Origin: Thiobacillus sp.
Lineage (GTDB): Bacteria > Pseudomonadota > Gammaproteobacteria > Burkholderiales > Thiobacillaceae
Assembly: GCA_024235835.1 (NCBI GenBank)
Contig: JACKLQ010000001.1
Coordinates: 930,001 to 994,000, forward strand
Direction: 5' to 3'
DNA length: 64,000 nucleotides
Program-made: the position numbers and the translations under genes
Shown here: positions 50,248 through 59,367 of the stretch, piece after piece
Position numbering within the stretch: position 1 is the first letter of the stretch
How the letters are laid out: each line of letters begins with the position of its first letter
Notes under the pieces: model-generated
The model's database searches: none
What the model saw: the letters and a program-made list of their open reading frames with translations, nothing else
What the model was told of the DNA's origin: nothing

Positions 50248-51963
50248 CTACTTGCCCGTGGCCACCCAGATGCCGTCCCAGTCCGCCGGGGGCGGGGTCT
50301 GGCGGAAGTTGTCGATGCGGTCCAGGATGACCTGGCTGGGACGGTCGTCCGGCGCAAGGCCCAGGCAGGCCTGGAAGGCCTCCGTGGCGGCCTCCCAGTT
50401 CCGGGCACGATAGGCGGCGAGGCCCGCCTCGTAATGGGAAACCAGCCCCCCGTCCGCATCGCCCCGCCGGCCCAGCAGTTCGTAAACCCGTTCCGGTTCG
50501 CCGCGGCCTGCCACCTGGAGACTGTCGATCTCGCGGAAGTCGAAGGCGTCGCCGGCCTGCTGCCGAGTCTCCGCGCTCACCAGGATGCGGGTGCCATAGA
50601 ACTTGTTGGCCTGCTCCAGGCGGGAGGCCAGGTTCACGGTGTCGCCAATGACCGTGTAGCCCCGGGCGGTCTCGGAACCTATGTTGCCCACTAGCACCTC
50701 CCCGGAGGCGATGCCCATGCGGACTTCAACGTGGGGCAGGCCATGGCGCACCCCCAGCACGTTCGGCAGGTCGGCGCGGAAGGCATCCAGCTGGGCCCGT
50801 TGGTCCAGGGCCGCCTCGCAACACAGGGCCGCATGGTGGGAGGCCTCGGTGAAGGGCTGGCCCCAGTAGGCCATCACTGAATCGCCGATGTATTTGTCGA
50901 TGATGCCCTGGCGATCCTGGATCACCTGGGCCATGAGGGCGAAGTAGCGGTTGAGGAAGCGCACCGCCGTGTCCGGTGTCAGGCCCTCGCACATGCGGGT
51001 GAAGCCTGCCAGGTCCGAGAAGAACACGCTCATCACCTGGCGCTGGCCGCCCTCCGTCGACAGGCGGTTCTCCAGCAGGCCCTTGACGATGCGGGGGTCC
51101 ACGTACTGGCCGAAGGTGGTCTTGATGCGCTCCTTCTCCCGCAAGCCCACCACCATGTGGTTGAAGGAGTCCGCCAGGGTGGCCAGTTCGTCCCGGGTCT
51201 GCACCTGGATGTGCACCTCCAGGTCACCGTGTTCAACGGACTGGGTGCCCTTGAGCAGGCGACGGATGGGCTCCACCAGGGAGCGGCTCACCCACCAGGC
51301 GAAGATGAGGCCCAGGGTGGTGGCGATGGCGGTGATGGTCCAGTTGAGGCGCACGGAACGGGCCTCCTCCGCCTTGGCCTGGGCGGCGGTATCCGTGGTG
51401 AGCTTGTTGAGCAGGTCGATGGCCTTGCCAATCTCCAGGTCCAGCTTGTCCTTTTCCCGCAGCAGGTTCTCCCTCACCAGACCTGCGGAGCGGGCCGTGC
51501 CTTCCTCCGCCTCGATCTGATACAGGCGGAAGGTGCGATGGAAATCCTGGCGCGCGGTCTGGAGATTGGGCAGCTGCTGCTTCAATACCGCCAGGGTTAC
51601 ACTATCCAGCTGGATGGCCGGGTCCTTCTCGGCCTCTCCCAGCATGCGCAGGGAGGAATCCACGATCTGGTCGGCGTTGATGCCCCGGGCGTCGAAATCG
51701 GAAGACTCCTTTTCCAGGAAGGCCTGGTCGGGCCTGGCCGCCTGCATGCCCAGCAATACACGCTCCAAGTGCACCATCTGCTGGCGGATGAGAATCTCCA
51801 CGCTGGCCACCTGGTTCTGCATTGGCAGGTAGACGTCAGCCAGTGCCCGCACCTGGTTGTTGAGCTGCCTCGAGTTCAGCACCGACAGCCAGGTCACCAC
51901 CACCATCAGGGCCAGCAGGACCAGGGTGATGCTGAAGATCTTCAGTCGGATGGGGCGGCGCAT
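50248..51963 (-). CDS. Membrane adenylate/guanylate cyclase (class III) with HAMP domain
   Basis: About 571 residues from the ATG at 51963; the open frame runs to a TTG further up. A first membrane segment (about 9-27) is followed by a helical sensory domain (about 30-210), a second membrane segment (about 210-230), HAMP (SLVEPIRRLL to DELATLADSFNHMV) and the class III cyclase domain. Both metal-binding aspartates are present (FFSDLAGFT and DKYIGDSVMAYWG), as is NLASRLEQ. A tail of TPR-like character follows. It should make cyclic AMP or GMP on sensing an unknown signal. Confidence 0.9.
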   Translation of the reverse strand: MRRPIRLKIFSITLVLLALMVVVTWLSVLNSRQLNNQVRALADVYLPMQNQVASVEILIRQQMVHLERVLLGMQAARPDQAFLEKESSDFDARGINADQIVDSSLRMLGEAEKDPAIQLDSVTLAVLKQQLPNLQTARQDFHRTFRLYQIEAEEGTARSAGLVRENLLREKDKLDLEIGKAIDLLNKLTTDTAAQAKAEEARSVRLNWTITAIATTLGLIFAWWVSRSLVEPIRRLLKGTQSVEHGDLEVHIQVQTRDELATLADSFNHMVVGLREKERIKTTFGQYVDPRIVKGLLENRLSTEGGQRQVMSVFFSDLAGFTRMCEGLTPDTAVRFLNRYFALMAQVIQDRQGIIDKYIGDSVMAYWGQPFTEASHHAALCCEAALDQRAQLDAFRADLPNVLGVRHGLPHVEVRMGIASGEVLVGNIGSETARGYTVIGDTVNLASRLEQANKFYGTRILVSAETRQQAGDAFDFREIDSLQVAGRGEPERVYELLGRRGDADGGLVSHYEAGLAAYRARNWEAATEAFQACLGLAPDDRPSQVILDRIDNFRQTPPPADWDGIWVATGK

Positions 51964-52108
51964 GTGGGGAAACGCGGTGGCTGCAATAAGTTTAAGCCTG
52001 CGTCCGGCGGGCCACCGCGTCAACTGTTAACCATGTATCAGCGGCTGCCGGGTAAAGATATCCGCGACTTGCACGATATTGAAACCAATAAGCCAATTGG
52101 AGCGGGCC

Positions 52109-52972
52109 ATGGCAGGACATGACTGGTGGGGCGCAGCCCAATGGGCGGCCTACTTCGAGTACAAGGACATGCCCATCAAGGCGGCCAGCAAGGATGCCTT
52201 GAGTCGCCTGGAGGCGGACGGAGAGGAACACCTCTCAGGCCATGAATATGCCGCGCTGCTGCTGGACGACCCCCTGCTTGCCCTGCGCCTGATCAAAGAG
52301 GCGAACCGCCGCCTGCCCCGACACCTTGCCCGGGACATCACCACGCCCCTGGGCGTGCTGCTGGCCCTGGGTACCGAGCAGTTCAAGGAACAGATTCTCC
52401 AGGCCCCCGTGGTGGAAGATGGCAATACCGGCTTCATCGCCAGCGAGCACCGTTCATCCCTCGGCGCCCGCATCGCCCATGCCTGGGGCGGGCTGCATTA
52501 TGACCTGGACCAGGGGGAACTGGCCCTGGCCGCCCTGCTGGCGGATGCCGGCGAGATCGAGCTGTGGGCCTTCGCTCCTGAACTACCCCGCAAGGCCCTG
52601 GATGAATTGCAGTCCGGCCGTGCCAGCCGCAGCGACCAGGCCCAGCAGCAGGCCTGCGGTTTCGCCTTCCGCGAACTCACCTTGCTGCTCATCGAGAAAT
52701 GGAACCTGCCCAGGTTGATCCTGCAATTGATCCGTGGGGATGAAGGCCTGCGCGCCCGCCTGGCGCGCCTGGCCGTCAACGCAGGCCGCCACCTCAGCTA
52801 CGGCCATGCCGATCCCGCCCTGCCCCATGACTTGGTGGAAGCCAGCCAGCTGACCCATGCCTCCATCCCCCAGGTGGCCCAATGCCTGCCTGGCCTGGCC
52901 GAAGGAGAACGGGTGGCCTTGATTGCCGCTGCGGAGGCACTGCCTGAGCAACCCTCCGGCAACCCCCACTGA
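52109..52972 (+). CDS. HDOD domain signalling protein
   Basis: A 287-residue protein. The ATG at 52109 has GGAG six bases upstream; the open frame extends to a TTG ten codons earlier. An HDOD-like stretch is visible: DALSRLEADGEEHLSGHEYA, LLLDDPLLALRLIKEANRR and ITTPLGVLLALGTEQFKEQI, then helices around HAWGGLHYDLDQGEL. HDOD proteins commonly act in regulation of motility or c-di-GMP signalling. It is divergent from the cyclase gene. The precise role is unknown. Confidence 0.72.
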   Translation: MAGHDWWGAAQWAAYFEYKDMPIKAASKDALSRLEADGEEHLSGHEYAALLLDDPLLALRLIKEANRRLPRHLARDITTPLGVLLALGTEQFKEQILQAPVVEDGNTGFIASEHRSSLGARIAHAWGGLHYDLDQGELALAALLADAGEIELWAFAPELPRKALDELQSGRASRSDQAQQQACGFAFRELTLLLIEKWNLPRLILQLIRGDEGLRARLARLAVNAGRHLSYGHADPALPHDLVEASQLTHASIPQVAQCLPGLAEGERVALIAAAEALPEQPSGNPH

Positions 52973-53016
52973 GGCCCATTTTTCAGAACTGGCGATAACC
53001 GGCCTGTAACAGCCGC

Positions 53017-54981
53017 TCAATCCACCAGCCAGCAACAGGACAGGGGAGGCAGGCTCAGCATGTCGTTGTCCGTTGCCATGCGTTCTCCCGCACAGATGTC
53101 CTTCATGCCATCCTCCAGGAAAAAGCCGTGTTGCCTCAGGACCCCCACTGACAGAGACTGAGCCTCGTTGCTGAAGTTGCCCATCACCAGCACCCGGTTG
53201 CGGCTGTTATGGGGATCCGTTCGTGTAAAGACCAGCAGATGAGGATTCTCCACCGCCAGCAGATGGCGGTTGTCGAAGTCGGCAAAAGCTGTGAGCTCCT
53301 TGCGCAGGGTGATCATGCGCTTCAGGGCGGTGAAGATGCGCTGCTCCACGGCACCCGTCTCGTGGCGTTTCGCCGCCTTGTTCCAGTCGAAATGGGAGCG
53401 GTGCATCCAGCGGTTGTCGGCGGCCTTGGAGGGGTCCGCCAGGTATTCCAGGCTGTTGAGGGTGCCGATGGCGTCGCCGTAGTAGAACAGCGGGATGCCG
53501 CCGAAGGACAGGATCATGCCGTGCAGCAGGACGATGGTCCGGATGGCGGCGTCGATGGCTGCCTCGTCGCCGGTCTCCTGAGCCACTTCCAGCCCCACCT
53601 CCAGGCCCACCAGGGAGGCCAGGGCGCCGGAGATGCGGGCGTCCCCCGTCCTGGGGTTCTCGCCGAAGGGCAGGCCCCGGGAGACGGAGCCTGGATGGCG
53701 GCCGGTGAACCAGTCGATGAGGAAGCGCCGGTGGGCCGCCGGCTCGTAGCCCGCCAGGCGGATGTCGTGATCGTCGAAGCCCAGGCCGATGTCGTCGTGG
53801 CAGCGCACGTAGTTGAGCCAGGTGGCCCGCTCCAGCTTGCTGGGCAGGCTGCGCACGCCCTGGCTTAGCACCCGGGCGTTTTTGGTGGCCACCGCGTCCC
53901 ACAGCAGGGCCATGAAGGTGGCGTTGTAGGCGATCTCGCATTCCTTGGCGTTGATGGCGTCTTCCCCGAAGTACTTGGAAATCTCGCCCGGGGCGACGAT
54001 GGCCTCGGCGATGAACAGCACGCCGGGGGCCGTGACCTGGCAGCAGTCCTTCATCAGCTGGAGGATCAGGTGGGCCTCCCGCTCGTTCTGGCATACGCTG
54101 CCCAGCTTTTTCCACAGGAAGGCCACGGCGTCCAGGCGCAGGATGTCGGCGCCCCGGTTGGCCCAGAACAACAGGATGTCCACCATCTCGATGAACACTG
54201 CCGGGTTGCGATAGTTCAGGTCCCACTGGTAGGTGTTGAACACGGTCATCACCCACTTGCCCATTTCCTCGTCCCAGGTGAAGTTGCCCGGGGCGGTGGC
54301 CGGGAAGATCTCCGGCATGGTTTCCTCGTAGAGGTCCGGCGTCTCCCGGTCATCGAAGACAAAATAGTAGTCCTGGTATTTTTTCTCACCCCGCCGGGCC
54401 CGCTGGGCCCACTCGTGTTCCTCCGAGGTGTGGTTCACCACCACGTCCAGGGCCAGCAGCATGTCCCGCTTGCGCAGGGTGGCGGCCAGGGCCTCCACGT
54501 CGGACACGGTGCCGAAACGGGGGTCGATGCGATAGAAGTCCCGCACCGCGTAGCCTCCGTCGCTCTTGTCCGGGGGGCAGTCCAGCATGGGCATGACGTG
54601 GAGCAAGTTGATGCCCAGGTCCTGAAGGTAGGGCAGGCTGGACCGCAGGCCCTGCAGATCATCGGCGAAGCGGTCGCAATACAGGGCCATGCCCACCCAC
54701 TTCTGGCTCAGGAACCAGTTGTAGTCCTTCTCCCGGGCCAGGTCGGATTTCTTCAGGACGGGGGCGCGTTCGATGTAGCGCAGGGCCAGGGTCTCCACCA
54801 GCCTGGCCATCTGGGCCTTGAAGTCGTCCCGCTGGCCATACAGCAGGTGGAACAGGGAATGGATGGCGTAGAAATTGGCCCCCAGGCGGGTATAGAAATG
54901 ACGCATGCGCTGGTTGCCGTTCTCGGGTTTCAGGCCCGAGAGGATGTCATTCAGCAGGGAGTGGGATGCCTGTTCGTACAT
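53017..54981 (-). CDS. Amylosucrase (GH13)
   Basis: Transfers the glucose of sucrose to a growing alpha-1,4-glucan, releasing fructose. The 654 residues match the family length. The nucleophile aspartate is in DILRLDAVAFLWKK (near residue 280), the acid/base glutamate in LFIAEAIVAPGE (near 324), and the third carboxylate in YVRCHDDIGLGF (near 397). RRGEKKYQDYYFVF and FGGIPLFYYGDAIGTLN further favour amylosucrase over trehalose synthase. It follows sucrose synthase by four bases and ends the sucrose operon. A role in glucan storage is likely. Confidence 0.88.
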   Translation of the reverse strand: MYEQASHSLLNDILSGLKPENGNQRMRHFYTRLGANFYAIHSLFHLLYGQRDDFKAQMARLVETLALRYIERAPVLKKSDLAREKDYNWFLSQKWVGMALYCDRFADDLQGLRSSLPYLQDLGINLLHVMPMLDCPPDKSDGGYAVRDFYRIDPRFGTVSDVEALAATLRKRDMLLALDVVVNHTSEEHEWAQRARRGEKKYQDYYFVFDDRETPDLYEETMPEIFPATAPGNFTWDEEMGKWVMTVFNTYQWDLNYRNPAVFIEMVDILLFWANRGADILRLDAVAFLWKKLGSVCQNEREAHLILQLMKDCCQVTAPGVLFIAEAIVAPGEISKYFGEDAINAKECEIAYNATFMALLWDAVATKNARVLSQGVRSLPSKLERATWLNYVRCHDDIGLGFDDHDIRLAGYEPAAHRRFLIDWFTGRHPGSVSRGLPFGENPRTGDARISGALASLVGLEVGLEVAQETGDEAAIDAAIRTIVLLHGMILSFGGIPLFYYGDAIGTLNSLEYLADPSKAADNRWMHRSHFDWNKAAKRHETGAVEQRIFTALKRMITLRKELTAFADFDNRHLLAVENPHLLVFTRTDPHNSRNRVLVMGNFSNEAQSLSVGVLRQHGFFLEDGMKDICAGERMATDNDMLSLPPLSCCWLVD

Positions 54982-54987
54982 GATGGA

Positions 54988-57483
54988 TCAATGACCTATG
55001 CTGGCCGCCAGGGGACGGTACTGGAGGCCGTAGAACATCTCCAGATAGCGCCGGGTCTCGGCCCGTTCCAGATTGCTGACGTATTTCCAGAAACCATAGA
55101 CCCGGGCCAGGGTGAGCATGCGCTCCGCATAGCGACGCCAGGTGTAATTGGCTTCCACCCGCTCCAGTGAAGCGTTGGACAGGGTGGCCCAGTAGCTCTC
55201 CTCCTCCTGGCAGCGATGGAAGAACCGGGCCATGCGCGCGGCGGCGGCGTCGCCGTGGTTGGGGTCGATGTGGAAACCGGAGATGCCGTCCTCGATGATT
55301 TCCCGGGGACCGCCGAAGCAGGTGGCGAAGGTGGGCAGCCCCGAGGCCATGGCCTCGATGACCGTCAGGCCGAAGGCCTCGAACAGGGCGGGCTGCACGA
55401 AGGCGCCGCGCCGGTCCGCCACCCAACGGTACAGCTCCCCCGCCGTGGCCTTGTCCAGGTGCAGGCCCAGCCAGCGCACCTGGTTGTCCAGGCCGTGCTG
55501 TTCCATGAGCTGGTGCATGCGGTGGATCTGGTCCCGCTCCTCGTTGTCGCCGGACCGGTTGGGGTCCACGTGGCCGGAAACAACGACGAGATTGGCCAGG
55601 TTGCGCAGTTCATCGTTGCGGCCGTACCAGTCCACCAGGCCGGTGATGTTCTTGATGCGGTCCATGCGGGCCATGGTGAACAGCACCGGCTTGTCCGGAT
55701 CGATGAGGGTGCCCCGGGCCTCGGCGTCCACATTGCGGCCCAGCACCAGTTCCTCGATGCGGGGCCGCAGATGGGCAAGGCGTCGCTCGACGGCGCTGTA
55801 GGGAAAGTACACCTCCGGGTCCGCCCCCGGCGAGACGATGTTGAACTTGGGGTCGTACACGTCCGTGCCCTGCACCACCCGGTACAGGCCCGGCAGGGTG
55901 AAGGCCATGTAGGACTCGTACTGGCCCAGGCCCTGGGCGGTGCCGGCGATCTCCTGGTAGGTGGAGGTGATGATGAAGTCCGCCGCGTTCATGGCGATGA
56001 GGTCGGCGGTGAACTGGGTGGCGAAGTGGTATTGGGGGTCCAGGTCCCGCCAGTACAGGTCGGAATACAGGTACTTGGTCTTCTCCAGGGCGTGGGCGAT
56101 GTTGCACTGGGTCACACCCAGGCTGGAGGACATGAGGGTGGCCACCAGGTTGCCGTCGGAATAGTTGCCGACGATGAGGTCCGGACGGCCGTGGAGCTCC
56201 GCCAGCAGTTCACGTTCTGAATCGGCGGCGAAGCGTTCCAGGTAGGGCCACACCTCGAAGCGGGAGATCCAGTGGGGTAGCACTTCGCCGGCGTCATTGC
56301 GGAAAGGCACCCGCAGGATGCGGGCATTGCGGGTGCCGGCGATGGGCTCCAGGCGCTGGTCGCAGGTGGTGCCCTGGGCGTCCGGGATCAGTCGGGTGAT
56401 GACCACCACCTGGGGGTCGATGTCAGCGAGACCCTGTTTGCCAAGGCGCCGGCGCATGTCCTCCTCCAGGGCACGCACCTGGTCCAGGATGTAGACCACC
56501 TGGCCGCCTGTGTCGGGCCGGCCCAGCACGTTTGACTGACCGAACCAGCCATGGGGAGAAAGGATAGCCACGGAGAAGATCATGGGCATTCGGGCCAGGA
56601 AGGCCTCCATGATCTGGGGCGACGGGGCCTCCAGCAGGTCCCGCAGCAATTTCATGGTGGCCCGCACATGGCCGGCCTCCGCGCCCCAGCCGGGCTCGAA
56701 ACCCAGGTTGCGCAGCGGCTGGGCGAGCTCGGCCCAGGGCGTGGAGGCTGGCAGGTCCTGCAGATGATCTTCCGCCTGGCGCAGGGCCGTGCGCAGGCTG
56801 GACAGATCTTCCACCTCGGCACTGAGCATGAGCTGCTGGTCCCGGCAGCGGTGCACCCGCAGGAAGTCCAGCAGGCGCAGGGCGCCCTCCTCCAGGGTCT
56901 CGAACATGCGGCTGGACAATCGCCGGTTGAGGAACTGCACCCCCTGGCCGATGGAGTCCGCCTCCTGGAGCTTGGGGGTCTCGCGGGTGAAGGGGGCCAC
57001 GTCGAACTCCAGGGTCCAGGCCCCCTCCTCCACCCCGGCCGCCAGGCGCTCCTTGAAGTGGAGATAGGCGGCGTTGGAGACTTCCTCCACCCCCATGGTC
57101 TCCACGTGGATGCGCAGGTAGAGCCAGCGGGCCACCCGCAGCCTCAGGGCCAGGTACACCCAGGCGTGGTTCACCGCCGCCTCCTGGCAAAGGTGGATGG
57201 CCTCGGAGAGGGGCGAGCCCTGGCCGGTGCGTCCAGGGGAAACGCCGGGCCGGCCCAAGTTTCCCCTGGCCCCCTCGCGGGGAGGCTCATCCTGCAAGGA
57301 TGAGTCGGGGGTACAACCAATGTCACCCGCCGCTTGCAGTTCGGCATAGGCATCCAGGATCTGGCTGCGCAGCAGGAAGCCCTGCTCCGGGGACATGAGA
57401 CGGTGCAGCACGCAGTGGGCCTCGCTGCGGTTGGCCAGTAGATAGTCGCGCAGACGCTGGGGCAGATCCTTGTGGCGGGTCAT
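54988..57483 (-). CDS. Sucrose synthase with a repeat-encoded insertion
   Basis: Reversibly converts sucrose and NDP to NDP-glucose and fructose. The 831 residues comprise an N-terminal regulatory region and a GT-B glycosyltransferase pair. Landmarks are ILSPHGWFGQSNVLGRPDTG, GNYSDGNLVATLM, NIAHALEKTKY and ALFEAFGLTVIEAMASGLPT. Compared with the Nitrosomonas enzyme as I recall it (about 794 residues), there are some 37 extra residues at about 53-91, rich in Gly, Pro and Arg. They coincide exactly with a palindromic DNA repeat. GGGAG precedes the ATG. The start lies two bases after the fructokinase stop. Confidence 0.95.
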   Translation of the reverse strand: MTRHKDLPQRLRDYLLANRSEAHCVLHRLMSPEQGFLLRSQILDAYAELQAAGDIGCTPDSSLQDEPPREGARGNLGRPGVSPGRTGQGSPLSEAIHLCQEAAVNHAWVYLALRLRVARWLYLRIHVETMGVEEVSNAAYLHFKERLAAGVEEGAWTLEFDVAPFTRETPKLQEADSIGQGVQFLNRRLSSRMFETLEEGALRLLDFLRVHRCRDQQLMLSAEVEDLSSLRTALRQAEDHLQDLPASTPWAELAQPLRNLGFEPGWGAEAGHVRATMKLLRDLLEAPSPQIMEAFLARMPMIFSVAILSPHGWFGQSNVLGRPDTGGQVVYILDQVRALEEDMRRRLGKQGLADIDPQVVVITRLIPDAQGTTCDQRLEPIAGTRNARILRVPFRNDAGEVLPHWISRFEVWPYLERFAADSERELLAELHGRPDLIVGNYSDGNLVATLMSSSLGVTQCNIAHALEKTKYLYSDLYWRDLDPQYHFATQFTADLIAMNAADFIITSTYQEIAGTAQGLGQYESYMAFTLPGLYRVVQGTDVYDPKFNIVSPGADPEVYFPYSAVERRLAHLRPRIEELVLGRNVDAEARGTLIDPDKPVLFTMARMDRIKNITGLVDWYGRNDELRNLANLVVVSGHVDPNRSGDNEERDQIHRMHQLMEQHGLDNQVRWLGLHLDKATAGELYRWVADRRGAFVQPALFEAFGLTVIEAMASGLPTFATCFGGPREIIEDGISGFHIDPNHGDAAAARMARFFHRCQEEESYWATLSNASLERVEANYTWRRYAERMLTLARVYGFWKYVSNLERAETRRYLEMFYGLQYRPLAASIGH
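57233..57318. repeat. Dispersed palindromic repeat, copy 2, in frame inside sucrose synthase
   Basis: 57244-57318 shares ordered blocks with 5794-5871. CCAGGGGAAAC (57233-57243) and GTTTCCCCTGG (57259-57269) form a perfect 11-base stem around GGGCCGGCCC. A second stem CTCATCCT-GCA-AGGATGAG (57286-57304) follows. The element is read through in frame and adds about 37 residues to sucrose synthase. Confidence 0.7.
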
Positions 57484-57485
57484 CC

Positions 57486-58373
57486 TTACTCCCAGGCCTT
57501 GAGGAATTGCTGGTAGAAGGCCCGGTCCGCCACGGTGGCACCCCGCACGCCGACGATGGCGGAGGCGAAGGCCTGGGCCCGCTCCAGGGTGGCGGCCAGG
57601 GGCCAGCCCCGCAGTTGGCCCAGCAGGAAGACGGAGGTGAAGGCGTCCCCCGCCCCTACCGTATCCACCACCCGGGTGGCGGGCACGGGCCTGACGCTCT
57701 CCGCCTCGCCCGTGGCGCTCAAGGCCAGGGCGCCTTCGCTGCCCCGGGTGAGGATGAGATATTCCAGGCTGTACCTGGCAAGGAACTGGCGCGCCCGCTC
57801 CTCGGGGGCATCCTGACCTGGCACCAAGGTCTCCAGTTCATCCTGGTTCAGCTTGATCCAATTGGCCTGGACGGCCCAGCGCAGGACATCGTCCGCCACC
57901 CACCAGGGGGTGCGCAGGTTCACATCCAGGAAGACAGGGATTTCATGGTGCCGCACCAGGGTTTCCAGGGTGGTGCGGGATTCCTCACGGCGCAGGGCCA
58001 GGCTGCCGTGGTAGAGAAACGCGGGGCGTTCCAGTTCCGGCACCTCGGCCAGGTAGATGAAGTCGTAGGCCTGGTCGGGCAGGATCTCGAAGCGGGGCTC
58101 ACCGTCCACCAGTTCGATACGCACCGCGCCGGTGGGATGCTCCGCATCGACCTGGAGGCCCGATGTATCCATGCCCCAGGCCTCCATGGCCAGGCGCACC
58201 TGGCGGCCGGCGTCGTCCTCCCCCACCCGGCTGATGCACAGGGGGTTCTCGCCGAAGCCCCGCAGGTGCCAGGCCACGTTGAAGGGGGCGCCCCCGAGCA
58301 CTTCGCTACCATCCGGGAAACGGTCGAACAGCACTTCGCCGAAGAGGACGGGACGGGGGTTTTCCTGGTTCAT
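57486..58373 (-). CDS. PfkB-family fructokinase
   Basis: Phosphorylates fructose released by sucrose synthase or amylosucrase to fructose-6-phosphate. The 295 residues show the ribokinase-family pattern: LGGAPFNVAWHLRGFGENPL near the N-terminus and the catalytic DTVGAGDAFTSVFLLG near residue 240. The gene sits between SPP and sucrose synthase, two to three bases from each, which favours fructose as the substrate over other sugars. Confidence 0.9.
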   Translation of the reverse strand: MNQENPRPVLFGEVLFDRFPDGSEVLGGAPFNVAWHLRGFGENPLCISRVGEDDAGRQVRLAMEAWGMDTSGLQVDAEHPTGAVRIELVDGEPRFEILPDQAYDFIYLAEVPELERPAFLYHGSLALRREESRTTLETLVRHHEIPVFLDVNLRTPWWVADDVLRWAVQANWIKLNQDELETLVPGQDAPEERARQFLARYSLEYLILTRGSEGALALSATGEAESVRPVPATRVVDTVGAGDAFTSVFLLGQLRGWPLAATLERAQAFASAIVGVRGATVADRAFYQQFLKAWE

Positions 58374-58376
58374 TTT

Positions 58377-59225
58377 TTAGATCTCCAGCCAGAGGCGGGT
58401 AGCGGGGATGAAGTGGGCCACTCCCTCCAGAATGCCGGCGCTGTAATTGCCGTTCATGCCCCCCAGCCCTCCCTGGGCCAGATAAAGGGTGGCGCCGTGG
58501 CCCTGACCCACGGCCCGGGCCACGGCCTGGTTCCGCACCGTTTCCCGGGCATTGGCCACCAATACCGAGGGCACCTCGCTTTCCAGCACTTCCATGTCGT
58601 TGCCGCTGTCGCCGGCGAAGACGGTGTGATCCAGGGGAATGCCCAGGTGTTCCCGCAGGAATTCCAGCGCGTGGAGCTTGCTGGCCCGGGCGGGCAGCAC
58701 GTCCAGCAGGCCCGTGGCCGTGGTCTCGTCCACGCTCCACACCAGGTTGCAGCGGGCGCCAGTGGCGTCCAGGCGGGCACGCACACGGGCCATGAGATCG
58801 GCGGGGTCGTCCAGGGGATCGGCGTAGTAGCTCAGCTTGCAGGGCCCCTGCTTGGCCGCTTCCTGCAGACGCAAGCCCTCGACGTCCGCCAGCACGGCGG
58901 CCAGGTCGCCATGGCTATTGCCCTGCCAGTCTGCCGCGATGGCCTCCTGCCAGTCCGGGCGTTGCCGCCATGCGTGGCCCCGCACCTCATAGATGCTTGT
59001 ACCGACGTCGCCGATGACAAAGTCGGGCGTAGGCAGGTCGAATTCGGCCATGGCCTGCTCCACCAGGGCCTTGTGGCGGCCGGTCACGTAGGCCAGCTTG
59101 ACCTCGGGCAGGGCCACGAAGCGGCGGAAGCGGGGCCGGGCCAGGGGGGATTCGGGCTGGGCACCGTTGGGCAGCAGGGTGCGGTCCAGATCCGTGGCCA
59201 GCAGGATGGGGGTTTCAAGATCCAT
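58377..59225 (-). CDS. Sucrose-6-phosphate phosphatase (HAD superfamily)
   Basis: Hydrolyses sucrose-6-phosphate to sucrose. The ATG at 59225 is chosen because GGGAGGT lies six bases upstream and MDLETPILLATDLDRTLL begins at the HAD motif; the open frame runs 74 codons further through a repeat. The 282 residues have intact motif I (DLDRTLL), the lysine region and motif III FAGDSGNDMEVL. Intact motifs contrast with the degenerate copy in the SPS C-terminus. It is separated from the SPS gene by 142 bases with an inverted repeat. Confidence 0.92.
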   Translation of the reverse strand: MDLETPILLATDLDRTLLPNGAQPESPLARPRFRRFVALPEVKLAYVTGRHKALVEQAMAEFDLPTPDFVIGDVGTSIYEVRGHAWRQRPDWQEAIAADWQGNSHGDLAAVLADVEGLRLQEAAKQGPCKLSYYADPLDDPADLMARVRARLDATGARCNLVWSVDETTATGLLDVLPARASKLHALEFLREHLGIPLDHTVFAGDSGNDMEVLESEVPSVLVANARETVRNQAVARAVGQGHGATLYLAQGGLGGMNGNYSAGILEGVAHFIPATRLWLEI

Positions 59226-59244
59226 GGGTACCTCCCTGTCTGCT

Positions 59245-59340
59245 CCCCCCTTTGGAAAAGGGGGGTTGGGGGGGATTCCAGTGTCGCCATGCCCCACATG
59301 AATACTCAAATCCCCCCTGCCCCCCTTTTGCAAAGGGGGG
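59245..59340. repeat. Long inverted repeat between SPS and SPP (MITE-like)
   Basis: The left arm (59245-59277, starting CCCCCCTTTGGAAAAGGGGG) and the right arm (59309-59340, ending CTTTTGCAAAGGGGGG) complement each other over about 32 bases with three or four differences. The spacer is about 31 bases. Elements of this AATCCCCC/CCCTTTT-AAAGGGG type are common in many bacterial genomes and look like small non-autonomous mobile repeats. Confidence 0.75.
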
Positions 59341-59367
59341 TGGCCGCACGCCTGGCGCAGACGCCAT

